Source of the DNA: Cycas panzhihuaensis
Taxonomy: Eukaryota > Cycadophyta
NCBI GenBank assembly: GCA_023213395.1
Contig: CM041465.1
Coordinates: 53,017,741-53,081,740, forward strand
Reading direction: 5' to 3'
DNA length: 64,000 nt
The position numbers were made by a program, and so were the translations under genes. Below are positions 46,386-59,300 of the stretch, piece after piece. A model generated the notes under the pieces. It was not told where the DNA came from. It searched no databases and saw only the letters and a program-made list of their open reading frames with translations. Position 1 is the stretch's first letter; each line of letters starts with the position of its first letter.

Positions 46386-48943
46386 TGTTTCCCAGCTACT
46401 GGGAATGGACTCGAGGTGCATCGACGCAGGTTTGTTCAGGTATATTTTCTTACTTTTCTTGCCTATGTTAATCAAGGTAATTTAGAGTAGGTTACATGAC
46501 ATATACCTGCCTACATGCGTTGATTGCATGCTTGCTCATAATGCATGTGCCTAACGGCATGCCTTCAGCCTATGACGACTCACAGCAGGGGCATTCCTCA
46601 GCGAATGCCACACCCCATATGGCGTACAGCCACTCACGATGTCTCCACCGTTTCCCGGGATCATTTCCGCTAGCTTATTTGCTCATGTTGCGACATGTCG
46701 TTTGCGTTGCCATCCTTTCTAAGTCAAACTTGATCCTTAGTTATGACTTTTTGGGTTGTTTTGGGTACTTGCCCACTGCCTGGGCATTCCCCCAGCTGCC
46801 CTAATTCATGTTTAGCCCCTGATTTTGCTTCAAAACTTGATTTTACTGCCTGTTTTTCTTTTTTTTTAAGTTTTAGGCTGATACCACGGTAAACTAAGCG
46901 GTGCATGAGTTTCTTGATCTGCAATTCTTGCATGATCTGTTGTTTGAAATTTAAAAGAGAACCACGACGATTTCCACTTTTTGAAGCGCCACGTGGCTTC
47001 ATTCGATTGGAGGCGCCCTGACATCCCCAACGTTCACCTGCTGTGAACAGGGGATAAAGGGAATTTTCCTCCCCATTTTCAGGACTTTTTGCCCATTTTC
47101 CAATTTTTCAAGAGAATTTTTCAAGGGACTGCACACAGGAAAAAGAGACAGAAAAAACAAAACAACCTCATGCACAGCAACTGAGGAGGGTGAACCAGGC
47201 TGCCATCAAGAGATTTTCAGGCCATTCTGCCCTTACTACTCTCCACAGCCAGCTTTATTCCCCTTGCAGCTGCTCATAGATTCAAGGGACTCCTTCAACC
47301 AAGAAGCTGCCCCAAAGACTTACTTCACAGCTCCAACTTTGCAGGGAGCCTCTTGCATTCGAACCTCAGTAGGAAATGTTCATAACCAGCCCTTGTTTGG
47401 CCTCTATTGTTGCTGTCCCAAGTGGCAGAAATCATACTTAATCTCTCTACACAAGGTACCCCTTAGTTTTCACTTACAATTTCTTATTTTTTGTACTTAC
47501 ACTTCCTTGTCTTTTCTACTTACAATCCCTTGTCTATATTTGCAATTTTCTTGTTTTTATCAACAAGTAGTCCATTCATTTCTCTTGTTTTCTCTCTTTT
47601 ACTTCTAAATGAAAGTGATCACCATTAGCCATAGCTACCTTGTAGTGCTATCTTGAACCAAGGCCACTTTTCCAATTTTCCTTGGAGCCCTTCCTTTTTC
47701 TTTGGACCCTCTTTTACTCTTTCCTTAGTCAGCCAGTGCAAGGGCGTGTACACGAGGATTCGTGGGAGGTAGGTGGGGTTTCGTCCCCCATTGCCGTCCT
47801 TCTCCCTAAGTGTTCCGTCCCTTATCCTCTTCCCCTTGCCATACACGCTTTCTTAAGGAGCGAGTCAAGGAAGTCTAGGGGACTTTGGCTAGGGCATCCC
47901 GACTGGTTTGAGGTAATCCACATCCACCCTGTTACCACCTGGTGTTCCTTTCCCGCATTCCGTGAAGACCTCCCGTGGGTGAGTTAGCCATCCCGAGGCT
48001 ATACTCAGTCCCATTCTGTGTATTTGTGGTATTTGGTAGTGTGAGAATTTATTGTGCACTTTCATTTCGCTTTGCTACATTCTAATGCATAGTTTAGTGC
48101 TTAGTTTCAGCTGATCTCACTTTTGTATATATATACATATATCTCCTAGTGTATTTTGTAGCCTCTCTTCCGAGAGGAAGGTGCTTTTCATGCTTGTTTG
48201 CAGGATCGCGTTGGTAGGAGTGGTGCGTGAGGCGGACCTGCTGCCGGTTAGCTTTCACACGGTATTTCTCTTCTTTAGTTTCGAGTTTCTTTTTCCGTCC
48301 TTTCGTTTCATTTAGTTTCACATGCTCAAGGGGAGGTAAGTAAACCCCCTTTCCACCGTCGACCGACATTGCATGCGTGGAGAAAGGAGAAAGAGGGAGC
48401 GGAACCTAGCAAGATTAGTCATACTTCTACTCAAACACTGGATCTAGGTATTCCTCTCGTTTCTTTCGTGTTTCCTCTTATGCTATTTTTGTCTTTTTGC
48501 ATTTGCTTGAATAGATAAGAAATGATAAAAGAACATAAAGAAAAAAGAGGAATATAATCGTTTCTTTGTATTTACTTTCTTGCACTATTTTTCTTGCTTT
48601 ACGTAGCATAGGCGTAGAAAGCCCATTTATATTGTACCCTTCAGCCGCACCTTGCTTCACATCTGTTTGCACGTTAGATTTGTTGCCCCCTCGTTGCCTT
48701 CTCATTACCTTGAGAAGCCGCAACGCGCGAGGTTTCCCTTTCCTTCCCGGCCATCTAAAGGGTAGGAAGGCCTCGTTTTTGCACGGCTACCTGGAAGCAA
48801 CCAGGCACCTTGCAGTCCCGAACCTACGCTCTGGCGCACGGACGTCCTGCGAGGTGAGATCCTCGCTGCCTAGCCTAGTTAGTGTAGTGTCTTTATATCC
48901 CTTTGCTAGACGTGGGATCACCGCCCTCGCAGAGAGTGTTTCA
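46386..48943 (+). repeat. LTR4, 3' LTR of element B
   Basis: 2558 bp, TGTTTCCCAGC...GTGTTTCA. It pairs with LTR1 by shared variants. A donor-like AG/GTAAGT is at 48334-48341. It is followed by the target duplication GGCTC. Confidence 0.9.
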
Positions 48944-48948
48944 GGCTC
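48944..48948. repeat. Target-site duplication of element B, right copy
   Basis: GGCTC immediately after the LTR end TTTCA, matching 16037-16041. Confidence 0.9.
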
Positions 48949-51577
48949 CTAACTCCTTTTTTTCCTCTTGTTTTGCATTATGTCATCGCACAGTGACAAA
49001 TGTCACAGTATAGTGGTAACTTCATGGTATCACGAAGTTTACCATGGGGCGACTATCATAAAACATTTTTTTAAATCTACTATGCCAAATTTTGCATTTT
49101 TCATGAAATTGCCACATGGTTAAGTCATACCGTAAGTCCTAGCCTAACCCTAATCGTCTAATTAAACTAGGGTTAGATATAAACCCCAAAAAAGACTTCA
49201 TTTTGCTATCTTCCTCCATCTTTTCTCCTCTCCTCTTCTACTTTCACAGGTGATTTTTTGTAGGAGTGCCCTACAACATCTAGCACACGTGTGTCCTAGC
49301 CTGAGATCTGCCCTCAGTAACTTATATCCATGACAACAGGCTTGAGACAAAGCTTCTCCAAGCAAGGATGTACTCCAAGACTCACTTCCATGCATAAGCA
49401 TCAGGTTTCACCAAGTTCTCATTTAGGTTTCATAGCCTACACAGGAATCCACTTGCAAAACTCATAGGATTACCTTCCTCTACCATTTTTTCAGGAAGAT
49501 CTACCACTAATCCACCTCTAGCAGGTACTATTTCATGTATATTTCATTTTGTTCCTTTTAGCTCCCCTAAAAGAGAATAGAATACCTTGTATATCTTTCT
49601 TTTCTCAGTTTTTGCCATCAAATATAAGAGGCATCCCCTTTATTTTTCCTTGTCCGTCCTCCCTACCTTCATGCTCTCTCCTAGTTTCTCCAAGGAGGCT
49701 GCGAGGAGAGGTCCCAAAAGGGTGAGAGAAAGGAGCTAAGGTGGGTTCTGCACCCAACAAGGCCTGCTATTCAAGGGCAACCCCTTTTCCCCCTCCTCTT
49801 TTATGCCTCCCTTGGGCTACTAGAGAGCTCTTGGAAGAGAGGCCATTGTTGGTATCAACATATGTAGCCCATTGTTGCGCTACTTCCAAGCCTGAGCACC
49901 TTACATGGGCAGAGTTTCCAGCCCTTAATCATTCCATATGTCACTTTTGTGTGTTGGCTTAGCCTTAAGCTGCAAACGTTGCACATCGCAGCCTTTGCAA
50001 CATCAGCAATATTTGCAACCCTTGTGCAACCTATCTCCTTAACCTTTTGATGTTATTAGACCGTCTAAATATGTTATTTATGTGCTTGGACAACGTGGAG
50101 GTGTGTGCATTGGAGGGTTAGCCATTCTGAGGCTAACCATCCCCGTTCTTTTATCTTGTCTTGCTTGCATTGAGGAGGTTGGAGATTGTTTCCTAATTAA
50201 AAGTTTACTTTGATTGAAGTACTTTACTTACATTATTTTTTTCACTTTACATACACATATATACATACATACTTGGCATCCTAGTAGCCCCTTGGGAAAG
50301 GGGGAGTACTCTTTGATTGCAGGTTTCCCTATACTATTCGTGGAGAAGAAAGAAACACATCAATCTGGGTACGTCTCTCTCATTCTTTCCATTGGTCATT
50401 TCCACCTTTAGCATAGTATTTTCCTTTGTTTTTTTTTCTCTTTTCCTTTTAGTTCGGGGAAGGTAAGGAAGCCCCAACACTTTTACTCTACGTTACCTGC
50501 ATGTTGGGAAAGGAAATGGGAAGCACATGTGGTATAAGAGAATGTCCTTGTTTCAGCCACACGGTCTTCCAGGTACGTCGTTCTTTTTTCTTTGTAGCTC
50601 TTTTCCTTTTTGTCTTAAGCTTATCTACTTACATAGTTAAAACATAAAAGGAAAAGGAGAAAAGAAACAAGTTTGCATCTATTACTCGCATATGCATGCT
50701 AGACTCACATTTCTAGGAAAGAGCATGAGATAAGAACCATATCCTTTCGCTTTCTTGATTGCATGCATCTCCTTTAGGCCTTACATCTTTTGCACGTACA
50801 ATTGCACTTGGTTGGCTTGCCCCCTCTACTCCCTTTTCTCCTGTTAAAAATGAAAAGAGAGTGAGGTTTTGTATTTGAGAGTAAACAATAGTGTATTTGT
50901 TATTCCTTTTATATAGTTCTTGTCTCTTGTTTGCAACAAACACAACAACTTACACATCACTTCACCGCCATACATAGAAGGTCAAATCCTTCACACATAA
51001 GATGGCAGAAGCCTCTTCCGTCATTGCCTCTTATCCCCCAAACTCACTTTGGGTGGGTTAGCCTAAGGAGGATTCTTCCTCTAGGACATCCTCTTCTAAC
51101 CCCATCACACCTACATTAGCTAAGTAGCCTTGACATCCTCTTATTTGGGTTGGTCCCGCGCATGAGGTGGTTGCCCAACGCCACTCTTACGAGCATGTAC
51201 CTCTTGCATCACTCTTCCGAACACATCCCATTCATATCTCTCCATTTTTTATGAGGATCCATTCCCTCATTTGGTCTTGCCCTTCCCTTCTAGCCATCCA
51301 AGGGCAGGAAGACCTACGTCTTGAGGTTACTTAGAAAACTGAGGATGTCCCTCGCTCTTTCTACCCTCAAAACTAAAACCAAGTTACCCAGAGGGGAGTT
51401 GTGCACCATTCGTGGGTCCCGAACTTGTGTTCTGATGCACAAACGCCATGTGTAGGTGATTTCTCTTACTTGCTGGATTGACTCTATATTCTGGAGCCCT
51501 ATGTTGACTAACCTAGTCATAACCAAGTGTGGTTACCATCCCATAGACGTGATTCCACCATCACACACTCAATCTCA
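48949..51577 (+). repeat. 3' LTR of element D, second part
   Basis: Continues the LTR cut at 16041. It keeps the order of landmarks in the family LTR: poly-T stretch; variable repeat (about 49000-49070); AAACCCCAAAA/tandem promoter-like region; GTTAGCCATTCTGAGGCTAAC (about 50118); donor-like GAAG/GTAAGG (50463); GGGTCCCGAACTTGTG (51415); and an end CACACTCAATCTCA. Strongly diverged. The right end was chosen as the last CA aligned with the family end and may be off by tens of bases. Confidence 0.7.
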
Positions 51578-52759
51578 TCTATATTATTTTGGAGATAGAA
51601 GGCCCTGGTGTTCTTTAACACCACCACTCCATTAGATCACTTTGTTCTCTTCTCTGCTTGTTGTGTGTATTTGAAGGTATCTTGAGATGCCAACAAATAT
51701 GCAGATGCTTTCCCTCCCATATAAATACTATGATTAATAGGAATAGGATGCCTAACATTCAATACTAAGCATTATGTTCAATCAAGAAAACATATCAATA
51801 TATTATAGGATTTTTTAATCATTATAAGTATGTTTAATTAAAAAATAATAATAAACATTTATAATACACACAACAATACAACAAATACATAGAGATGTAT
51901 AGGCTCATCTCCCTCTAGTATTATACGTTTAGAACCAAAGTATATTTGTGAAAGATAAATTTATCTTATATTTTTATAATAATTACATTTTGCTTGTATT
52001 TCTTATGTCTTATATTTTAATATTATTATATAATGTGTTAGATTCAAATTGTGTTTTTAGTCCATTAGTTTATTTATCTTTAATGATCGATAAGAAGATT
52101 CCATAGGTTGTTAAATATCATTTTAAGTTTGATACACCCATTGCAAAGCAAATAAGACAGGATCAATCACCACTTAAAATTACTATATACATGACACATA
52201 AATAACATATACTCTATTACATAGGATTAATATGGGAATAAATTTTGAATAATAATTGATTAGTAAAGCTTTCAACAACTACCTTTTGACTTATGTGTCA
52301 TGATCATATATAGAAGGCTCCTTTATATAATCACTATCATTTGCACTTACCTTACAAATAATATAAAATTTATTTATTCCAACTTATGGATGGCCCCATT
52401 AGAAAGAGTAACTCATAATCATCCTAAGAAAAACCTAACACTATTATAGTTTCTTATGAGGAAAACTATCTAGACATATTGTAACTAAATACGTTAGGAA
52501 TCTTTTTTATGCTATAAAAGTACACCTACGTCCTTTCATAGATTAATTCAAAAAGTTTGGTAGAAGAAAATATTTTAGTTCATATTTTCTCTTGTTGAAG
52601 TGGTTTCTTTAAAATGAAGATGGACCTATACATCCTTGTTAACCACAAACATTAGAACATAATTAGAATTAGGACATATTAAAATTTGTCATAGATGAAT
52701 TGCTAACGATGATAGTTACAACTTGAGTTCAAAGGATGGTTCCCCCTTATTCATCCTTA
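51578..52759. other. AT-rich spacer, no gene seen
   Basis: High AT with frequent stops in all frames. No recognisable protein, RNA or element end. Confidence 0.5.
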
Positions 52760-52812
52760 GGTACCATGCAATTATTGAATGTTAAGGCTTGCTAGTTGAA
52801 TTAACTAATCCA

Positions 52813-52900
<88 letters not shown>

Positions 52901-53011
52901 AAGGCTTGTTAGTTGAATTAACTAATCCATATGGGATATATCTATATATATATATATATGGATTAGTTAATTCAACTAGCAAGCCTTAACATTCAATAAT
53001 TGCACGGTACC
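52760..53011. repeat. Inverted repeat with 53-bp arms around (TA)n
   Basis: The left arm 52760-52812 (starts GGTACCATGCAATTATTG) and right arm 52959-53011 (ends AATTGCACGGTACC) are reverse complements with one mismatch. Between them are (TA)n (about 52814-52897) and a direct copy of the inner arm (52898-52934). It resembles a foldback element or a palindromic duplication expanded by TA slippage. Confidence 0.85.
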
Positions 53012-54414
53012 TATATATATATATATATATATATATATAATCATCTTTGTTAATCCCAACTAAATATTTTTCTTTTGGTTAAGTGTGCATATCTCTTTCC
53101 CTAACTAATGGGATATTACACTACTTTTAAATTCTCTTTATTCATTCAATAGAATGAAATGCCCTCTATAATAGAGTGAGTTTAATCAATTTAATATAGA
53201 TAATTATTTTTCATTCTCTATTTTAGAATGTTAAAGGCCTTTAATTTATGAATTGTCCTCATGAAATGATTTATATTTTGTTTTCCCAAAATAGGTCATC
53301 AAGTTTTTGTAAAAGAAATTAGCCAATAACTAACTAGTTATCTTTTTGTTTGATACTTCCATCGATCTTGTATTAATATATTATGGGCTTTTAAATTAAA
53401 TGAAATTTAAACGGAAGTGTGAAAAGGAAGTGTACGTTACCTTCTTTTACACTCAATCGCTCAATAGGACAAAATAGATACTATCATTACAATGCCTTTT
53501 AGATGATTTGGTTATCCATGGCCTTTTAAAATGGTAGGAGATAATTTCAGGAGGATCTCATTTATGTCCTTATATTTAACTATATTTATGATGTTACATG
53601 ATGTATTCATTAATTGCAAGGCTATTGGAGGACTTGGATATAATTATCCCAACTTTTGTCAAGAATATTCTAAATTAAAGGAAAAAGGTATGGGTTTAGA
53701 TTGTTGATACTGAATAGATATTTATTATAGTCCAACCAAACATTGAATTTGTACTCTTTTTCTTTTTCCTTTTCTTTCTTTTCTTTTCTTTTGTGTGTGT
53801 GTGGGTTCGAGGGGTTGGGGTGGGTATGGGCATGTGTGTATGTGTGTGGGAGAGAGAGGGAGGGGGGGGGGCAGGGGGGCAAAGAGAAAGAGAGCATAAT
53901 AGAAAATGAGAGTTCTATGGGGGTGTTGCCCCTCAATATGATGCCCCAAAGCATATTGGACATCTCACTATGTTAATGTTATGAAGTACACTTCTTTGTT
54001 CATCCAACATAATTACCCACATTAAATGACATGAATAGAACACATGCACAAGCAATAAATAATTCTAATAAGCAATGGCAATGTTTATTCATTTTTTTAA
54101 ATGTATTGACAAATCAAAATGGTGTAAAATAACAAAGTATGCACTTGGAATTTAGCAAAGTTAGCGAAAAATTCAAAATGTATTGAGGCATTTGTAATAT
54201 GTGTATGACATGATTAAACTCTTAGAAATTGTTAACCCTCCATGGGAATTATTGCGCCAATACTTAGATGTGCATCCTTAGAGAAACACTAGTCATAGTA
54301 AGCAATACAAATGCCACTTTACCTTTCAAAATGTGTAAACTAGTCGGTGTGGTATAACATGATATAAGAGTTGTAAATTAAAGACAATGACCTTCTTGAC
54401 CCATTGAAGGCAAC
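53012..54414. other. AT-rich spacer with low-complexity tracts, no gene seen
   Basis: It opens with a (TA)n run at about 53013-53039. A pyrimidine-rich tract with (TG)n lies at about 53756-53805, and a G/A-rich tract at about 53847-53895. Open frames here come from these tracts. Confidence 0.5.
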
Positions 54415-55733
54415 CCTAACAACAATTTTGTATTAAGTACTCTCTCTCTCTCTACATGCACCAATCTAAATTATTGTCAAGGATATTCCATATTAATGGG
54501 GCCAAGTAGAGGTTTATAGATTCATAAAGATTCTTAAAGTATAAGATTGTAGATTCTTTTCAATAAGATACTTGGACAATAATATATCACTTGGGAACTC
54601 TTAGAATTACATATCTTTCTATTTCTAACAACAATTTTGTATTAAGTACTCTCTCTCTCTCTACATGCACCAATCTAAATTATTGTCAAAGATATTCCAT
54701 ATTTATGGGGCCACGTAAAGTTTTATAGATTCATAAAGATTCTTAAAGTATAAGATTGTAGATTCTTATCAATAAGATGCTTGGACAATAATATATCACT
54801 TGGGAACTCTTAGAATTACATATCTTTCTATTTCTAACAACAATTTTGTATTAAGTACTCTCTCTCTCTCTACATGCACCAATCTAAATTATTGTCAAAG
54901 ATATTCCATATTTATGGGGCCAAGTAAAGGTTTATTGATTCATAAAGATTCTTAAAGTATAAGATTGTAGATTCTTATCAATAAGATGCTTGGACAATAA
55001 TATATCACTTGGGAACTCTTAGAATTACATATCTTTCTATTTCTAACAACAATTTTGTATTAAGTACTCTCTCTCTCTCTCTACATGCACCAATCTAAAT
55101 TATTGGCAAGGATATTCCATATTTATGGGGCCAAGTAAAGGTTTATAGATTCATAAAGATTCTTAAAGGATAAGATTGTAGATTCTTATCAATAAGAGCG
55201 CGGTCCCATGCCACCCGCTTCCGGGCAATCCGGAGCGGGTGCCGCGCCGGGAATCGCGGAGCGGCGCGGGGGAGATCGAGTCCCATGCAAATTTGTGGAT
55301 CCCCCGCGCCAAGGCACCCGCGTTCCAGATTTTTTCACATAAGGGTATCCGCCATTTATCCACCACCCAGATGTCTTGGCGCCAAAGAACTTCCATGGTG
55401 ATATTTTTAATGTCGCAGTGTCCGCCCTCGAATATTTATGAGGACAAGATGCTGGCCAATGAGATTTGGCCAGCAAAGAAGTCGCCGTATTGAGCGGGTG
55501 CCCGCTGAATTGAGCGACGCATTTTTTGCGTCGCTCAAATTCAGCGGGTCCGCTCCGTGAATCCCGGAGAAGATTCTGTCTTCTCCGGGCGAGCGGGTGC
55601 TTACCCGCTGCATGGGACCGCCTGGGCCGCTAATCCAGCGGCCCAGCGGGTGGCATGGGACCGCTCCGTAAGACACTTGGACAATAATATATCACTTGGG
55701 AACTCCTAGAATTACATATCTTCCTATTTCTAA
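54415..55733. repeat. Tandem array of 209-210-bp units, last unit split by an insertion
   Basis: Units begin CTAACAACAATTTTGTATTA at 54415, 54625, 54834 and 55043. Each holds (CT)n, ACATGCACCAATCTAAATTA and a TTGGACAATAATATATCACT segment. The fourth unit stops at 55195 and resumes at 55669 after a foreign 472-bp insertion. Units differ at few positions, so the array looks recent. Confidence 0.9.
55196..55668. mobile_element. GC-rich foldback/MITE-like element in the tandem array
   Basis: About 472 bp of GC-rich sequence in an AT-rich array. The ends are inverted repeats: GGTCCCATGCCACCCGCT at the left and AGCGGGTGGCATGGGACC at the right. Flanked by TAAG (55193-55196 and 55669-55672), consistent with a 3-4-bp target duplication such as TAA. 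The interior contains a series of hairpins: CTGGCCAA/TTGGCCAG, TTGAGCGACGCA/TGCGTCGCTCAA, CCCGGAGAAGA/TCTTCTCCGGG, GGGCCGCT/AGCGGCCC. No transposase. The TAA duplication would suit a PIF/Harbinger-type MITE, but the hairpin series is unusual. Confidence 0.75.
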
Positions 55734-56370
55734 AAGAGGCGTTGGATGCGTATACGCATGATGGGATTCCACCTAGTAAAGTAGTGTTATACTCGTGAAT
55801 TATTCATGGCAGGTCCCCACAATCCACCAATATCTGCGTTTGATCATGAGAATGGAAGTGTAACATCAGAATTGAAAAGCAATGGTCTAGCTAGAATGGT
55901 TGAAACTATCTTTCACACTAAAAAATGTAAAATTATTCTATTAAACACAGTCGAGTGGATGGAACCATATCCACGACTGATTTTATAGGGCATTAATGTT
56001 GAGCATTGAGATATGTTCACCGGTAAATAAGGAAACAGTTCTGCCAGAATTTAGAAGTTAACCTCTACCAAATGTATGAAATGCGATTGAAAGCACACTT
56101 TCCCATAAAATTCGAGTTCATGGGCGGCGAAGTCTAATTATCAATTCATAAGATTCGAATATTTCTTAGAAACGATGAAACCCGTGATGCGATGCGATTT
56201 TGACTGTTTTCGGTAGCCAAAGCTGCAACTTGTTCTCCAATGTAAAATGTGGTAATGGGGAATTAATATGCCATGGGTGAACAATTATTATATATTCTTT
56301 TGAGTACCCTGCACATTCGAGTGCGTGTGTCATCTGGTGTTTGAATTTGAGTTGAAGATTGTCGTAGGTA
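55734..56370 (+). promoter_or_regulatory. Upstream region of the VPE gene
   Basis: 637 bp between the tandem array and the VPE start codon. No other gene. A TATA-like TTATTATATATTC lies at about 56286-56297, 75-85 bp upstream of the ATG, a plausible core promoter. No confident regulatory element was identified. Confidence 0.4.
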
Positions 56371-59300
56371 ATGGGCTCTCCACTTAAGTGCTCTGTTGGT
56401 GTCGTGCTGCTGTTAATCTGCTTAGGATCGCATAGCATAGCAGATGCCAGCAGAAGCAGTTTCGATGGGATAATTCGGATGCCCATCACCACTAAGAACC
56501 TTCAAACACTCAGTGAGAATAAATCTGATGAAGGTGATAAAATCGCTAGGAGGTGGGCTATTCTTGCTGCAGGCTCTTCCGGATATGACAACTACAGACA
56601 CCAGGTCGACATATGTTCGTTCATCCAACTATGCATAGTTATGCGTAGATAGAATCATGTCATCTTTAGATATAAGTTTATAGGGAGAGATCTTCTATAC
56701 ATGTTTTTATCACAGACAGTTTGCGGATATAGTTAAAACAAAAGACACTCATATATAGATTTATACCTATGGGATACATATGTACCTTTGTTTGACATCT
56801 GAATCTACAGATATAAGATATAGATACATAGATTCAGATATATTTCATTCATATCTCTATATATATTGGCTGCTGTCAGCATTTCTTCTTGTTGCTGGTT
56901 GTGGGCTCACAAGAAAGCGATGAGAATTAGTAGAGTACATCTAGATGTGTCAAATAAGTTCTACATGAAAATTAGAATTAGTAAAGTACATGTAGATGTG
57001 ATTTGTTCTCTCATTCCATGCAGGCTGATGTTTGTCATGCATATCAAATTCTGAGGAGAGGAGGATTGAAAGAGGAGAACATCGTCGTATTTATGTACGA
57101 TGACATTGCTTACAGTCCAGCAAATCCTCGACCTGGAATTATTATCAACCATCCTCAGGGAGGAGATGTGTATGCGGGGGTTCCTAAGGTGCAGTCCCAG
57201 CTTTAACCAGTAGAAACATGTGGTATTGTCTGTTTCTTCTTTCTGAATTGTGTGCATCGTGCAGGACTACACTGGGAAGAATGTTAGTGTAGATAATTTC
57301 TTTGCTGTTCTCCTTGGAGACAAAGCTTCAGTTAGAGGTGGAAGTGGAAAGGTTGTTGATAGCGGTCCCAATGACCATATCTTCATTTACTACACCGATC
57401 ATGGAGGCCCGGGATCGCTGGGTGAGTAAATATTACCAAAATTTGAGATAGAGTACACCAATTTGAAGCATAGATCTGGCATCTAAGATTCAAGGATGTT
57501 TGTACAAGGCCTGATGAATCAACTCGGTCTGAGAGGATGTTCTATAATTCCTTCATTCATTCATTGGTCCAAGTACAAGTTACATTCCGATGTATCATGT
57601 GTGAATTCCCACATGATCCCCAAATCCTGCTGATTGAGTCCAGAGAAAACTGTGTTTGTACTAGCTTCTTTGCGATGAAATCACTGAGCATTAAGGCATC
57701 TTGGCTTTATTTCCGATCTATAGCAAAGTGGCTTTGGTCTAGAGCCTCCGTCGTAGTAGACTTTTGCATCACCATCCTTATCTGTTCAATTCCACAAAGT
57801 CAGCATATCCCCTGTAAGCCTCTCTTTCACCGGTTTCTGCAAAAATGAATCGCCAGGTTATTGTTTTATATTGTTGGCCTATATGTGAAGTTTCATCCTT
57901 CTGACGATTTATTCGTGTGGTTGATGAAAATGGGTTGCAGGAATGCCTACTCGTCCAAATCTTTATGCTGATGATTTCAATGAAGTGTTGAAACAAAAAT
58001 ATGCTGCTGGCACTTACAAACAAATGGTGAGTAGAGCCATGCAAGACAAAAGGCAAAAGCCATCAGTTCTTTTGTTATTTTCAGTTTTTAGCATCTTCAT
58101 TAATCCGGAGGAGCAGGCCTGTGGAGTAACACCACTGCCCCACATCAGAGGGATTATTTTAGTTCTTATGGAATCACACCACTTCCACACGGCACTCTAT
58201 AGTCCTCACAGCCACAGCTGGATGTAGTCTGCTAAGGGGAGGAGGGGTATCAATCACCATGGGAATTCAGCTTTCAGGGGTTTGGTTTGGTTATAGTCCT
58301 TGCGTTCTTATATATAGCCAACTTTTGTGGTCATTGCAGAGTTGGGTAAATCTGAGAATTGAGGCTCGGTGTGCTTTACATCTTATGATTGAAGAATCCT
58401 TGGAAGCAGCTTAGGAGAGTATTTGAGTCCCAGGAGTTAGTACCGTAAGACCGCTAACATAAATTGTTTGAACCATCAGGTAATTTATGTTGAAGCATGT
58501 GAAAGCGGAAGCATTTTCGAGGGTCTACTTGCAGAGGGTATGAATATTTACGTTACAACAGCATCAAATGCAGAGGAAAGCAGCTGGGGAACCTACTGTC
58601 CTGGAATGAGGCCTCCTCCTCCTCCTGAATATTACACCTGCCTTGGAGACCTGTATAGTGTGGCCTGGATGGAGGACAGGTTTGGCTTTATCCACTGCAA
58701 TTTTTTTTTTTTAGCTTAAATTTGTATTGAGCCCGGCGAAAATTCTTTGCCTATAGTCAATTGCAAATTTCATTGTCACTTATTGTGTTGGCAGTGATGT
58801 GCACAATTTGCTGGTGGAAACCTTAAATCAGCAGTATCTTTCGGTAAGTGAAGTCAAACTCCCATTATCTCCACTTCTTGTGAATCTGCTCATATACCTG
58901 CAATGGAATTTTAGAATGAATGATATGCAAGTAGTTTATGTGTACTGCTTACAGGAATCTCGGTTTCCAATAGGAATTTGGTTGTGTTCCTCTATCCAGT
59001 GATGTGGATTTGATCTAGTAATTAGTGATCGCATTTCTATCCACTTGTACTAATTCCGAACTCCCAGCAGCCGCATCACTAGTATGGCCCCTAATGTCAT
59101 AGATGGATGCACCTGGGAACAATATTCCAGAGCTCGGTTTCCTGCTTTTTCCCCTCTTTCATTACGTTTCTTGGGATATAGGTATCCTGAGTGCTACTGA
59201 TGGAAGATTAGTGTGTCCGTATTGATTCTCGATATGGGGTTCTCGGCACTGTTGTCTTCTAATATTGAAGGTAGACTGTGTCAGGGCTCATATTTGAGCG

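Larger units (their letters stand above)
16042..48943 (+). mobile_element. Ty3/gypsy retrotransposon B, outer element with C nested inside
   Basis: Bounded by LTR1 (16042-18586) and LTR4 (46386-48943) and by the duplication GGCTC on both sides. LTR1 and LTR4 share diagnostic variants (CTACTGGGAATGG, TGCCTATGTTAATCAAGG) that differ from LTR2 and LTR3 (CTATTGGGAATGG, TTAATTAAGG), so they are the pair. The internal region resumes at 34968 after nested element C. Without C, B would be about 16.5 kb. Gag, pol and the second RNase H are all interrupted. Confidence 0.9.

Noticed and set aside
53670-53976. 97-codon and 77-codon frames around 53.7-54.0 kb
   Set aside because: They consist of pyrimidine, TG and G/A low-complexity tracts.
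54415-55195. CRISPR-like regular repeats
   Set aside because: Units are head-to-tail 209-bp copies without unique spacers, in a plant nuclear context.
55163-55676. Open frames on both strands in the GC-rich island
   Set aside because: Explained by high GC and palindromes; no start context or homology, and some run into the tandem array.
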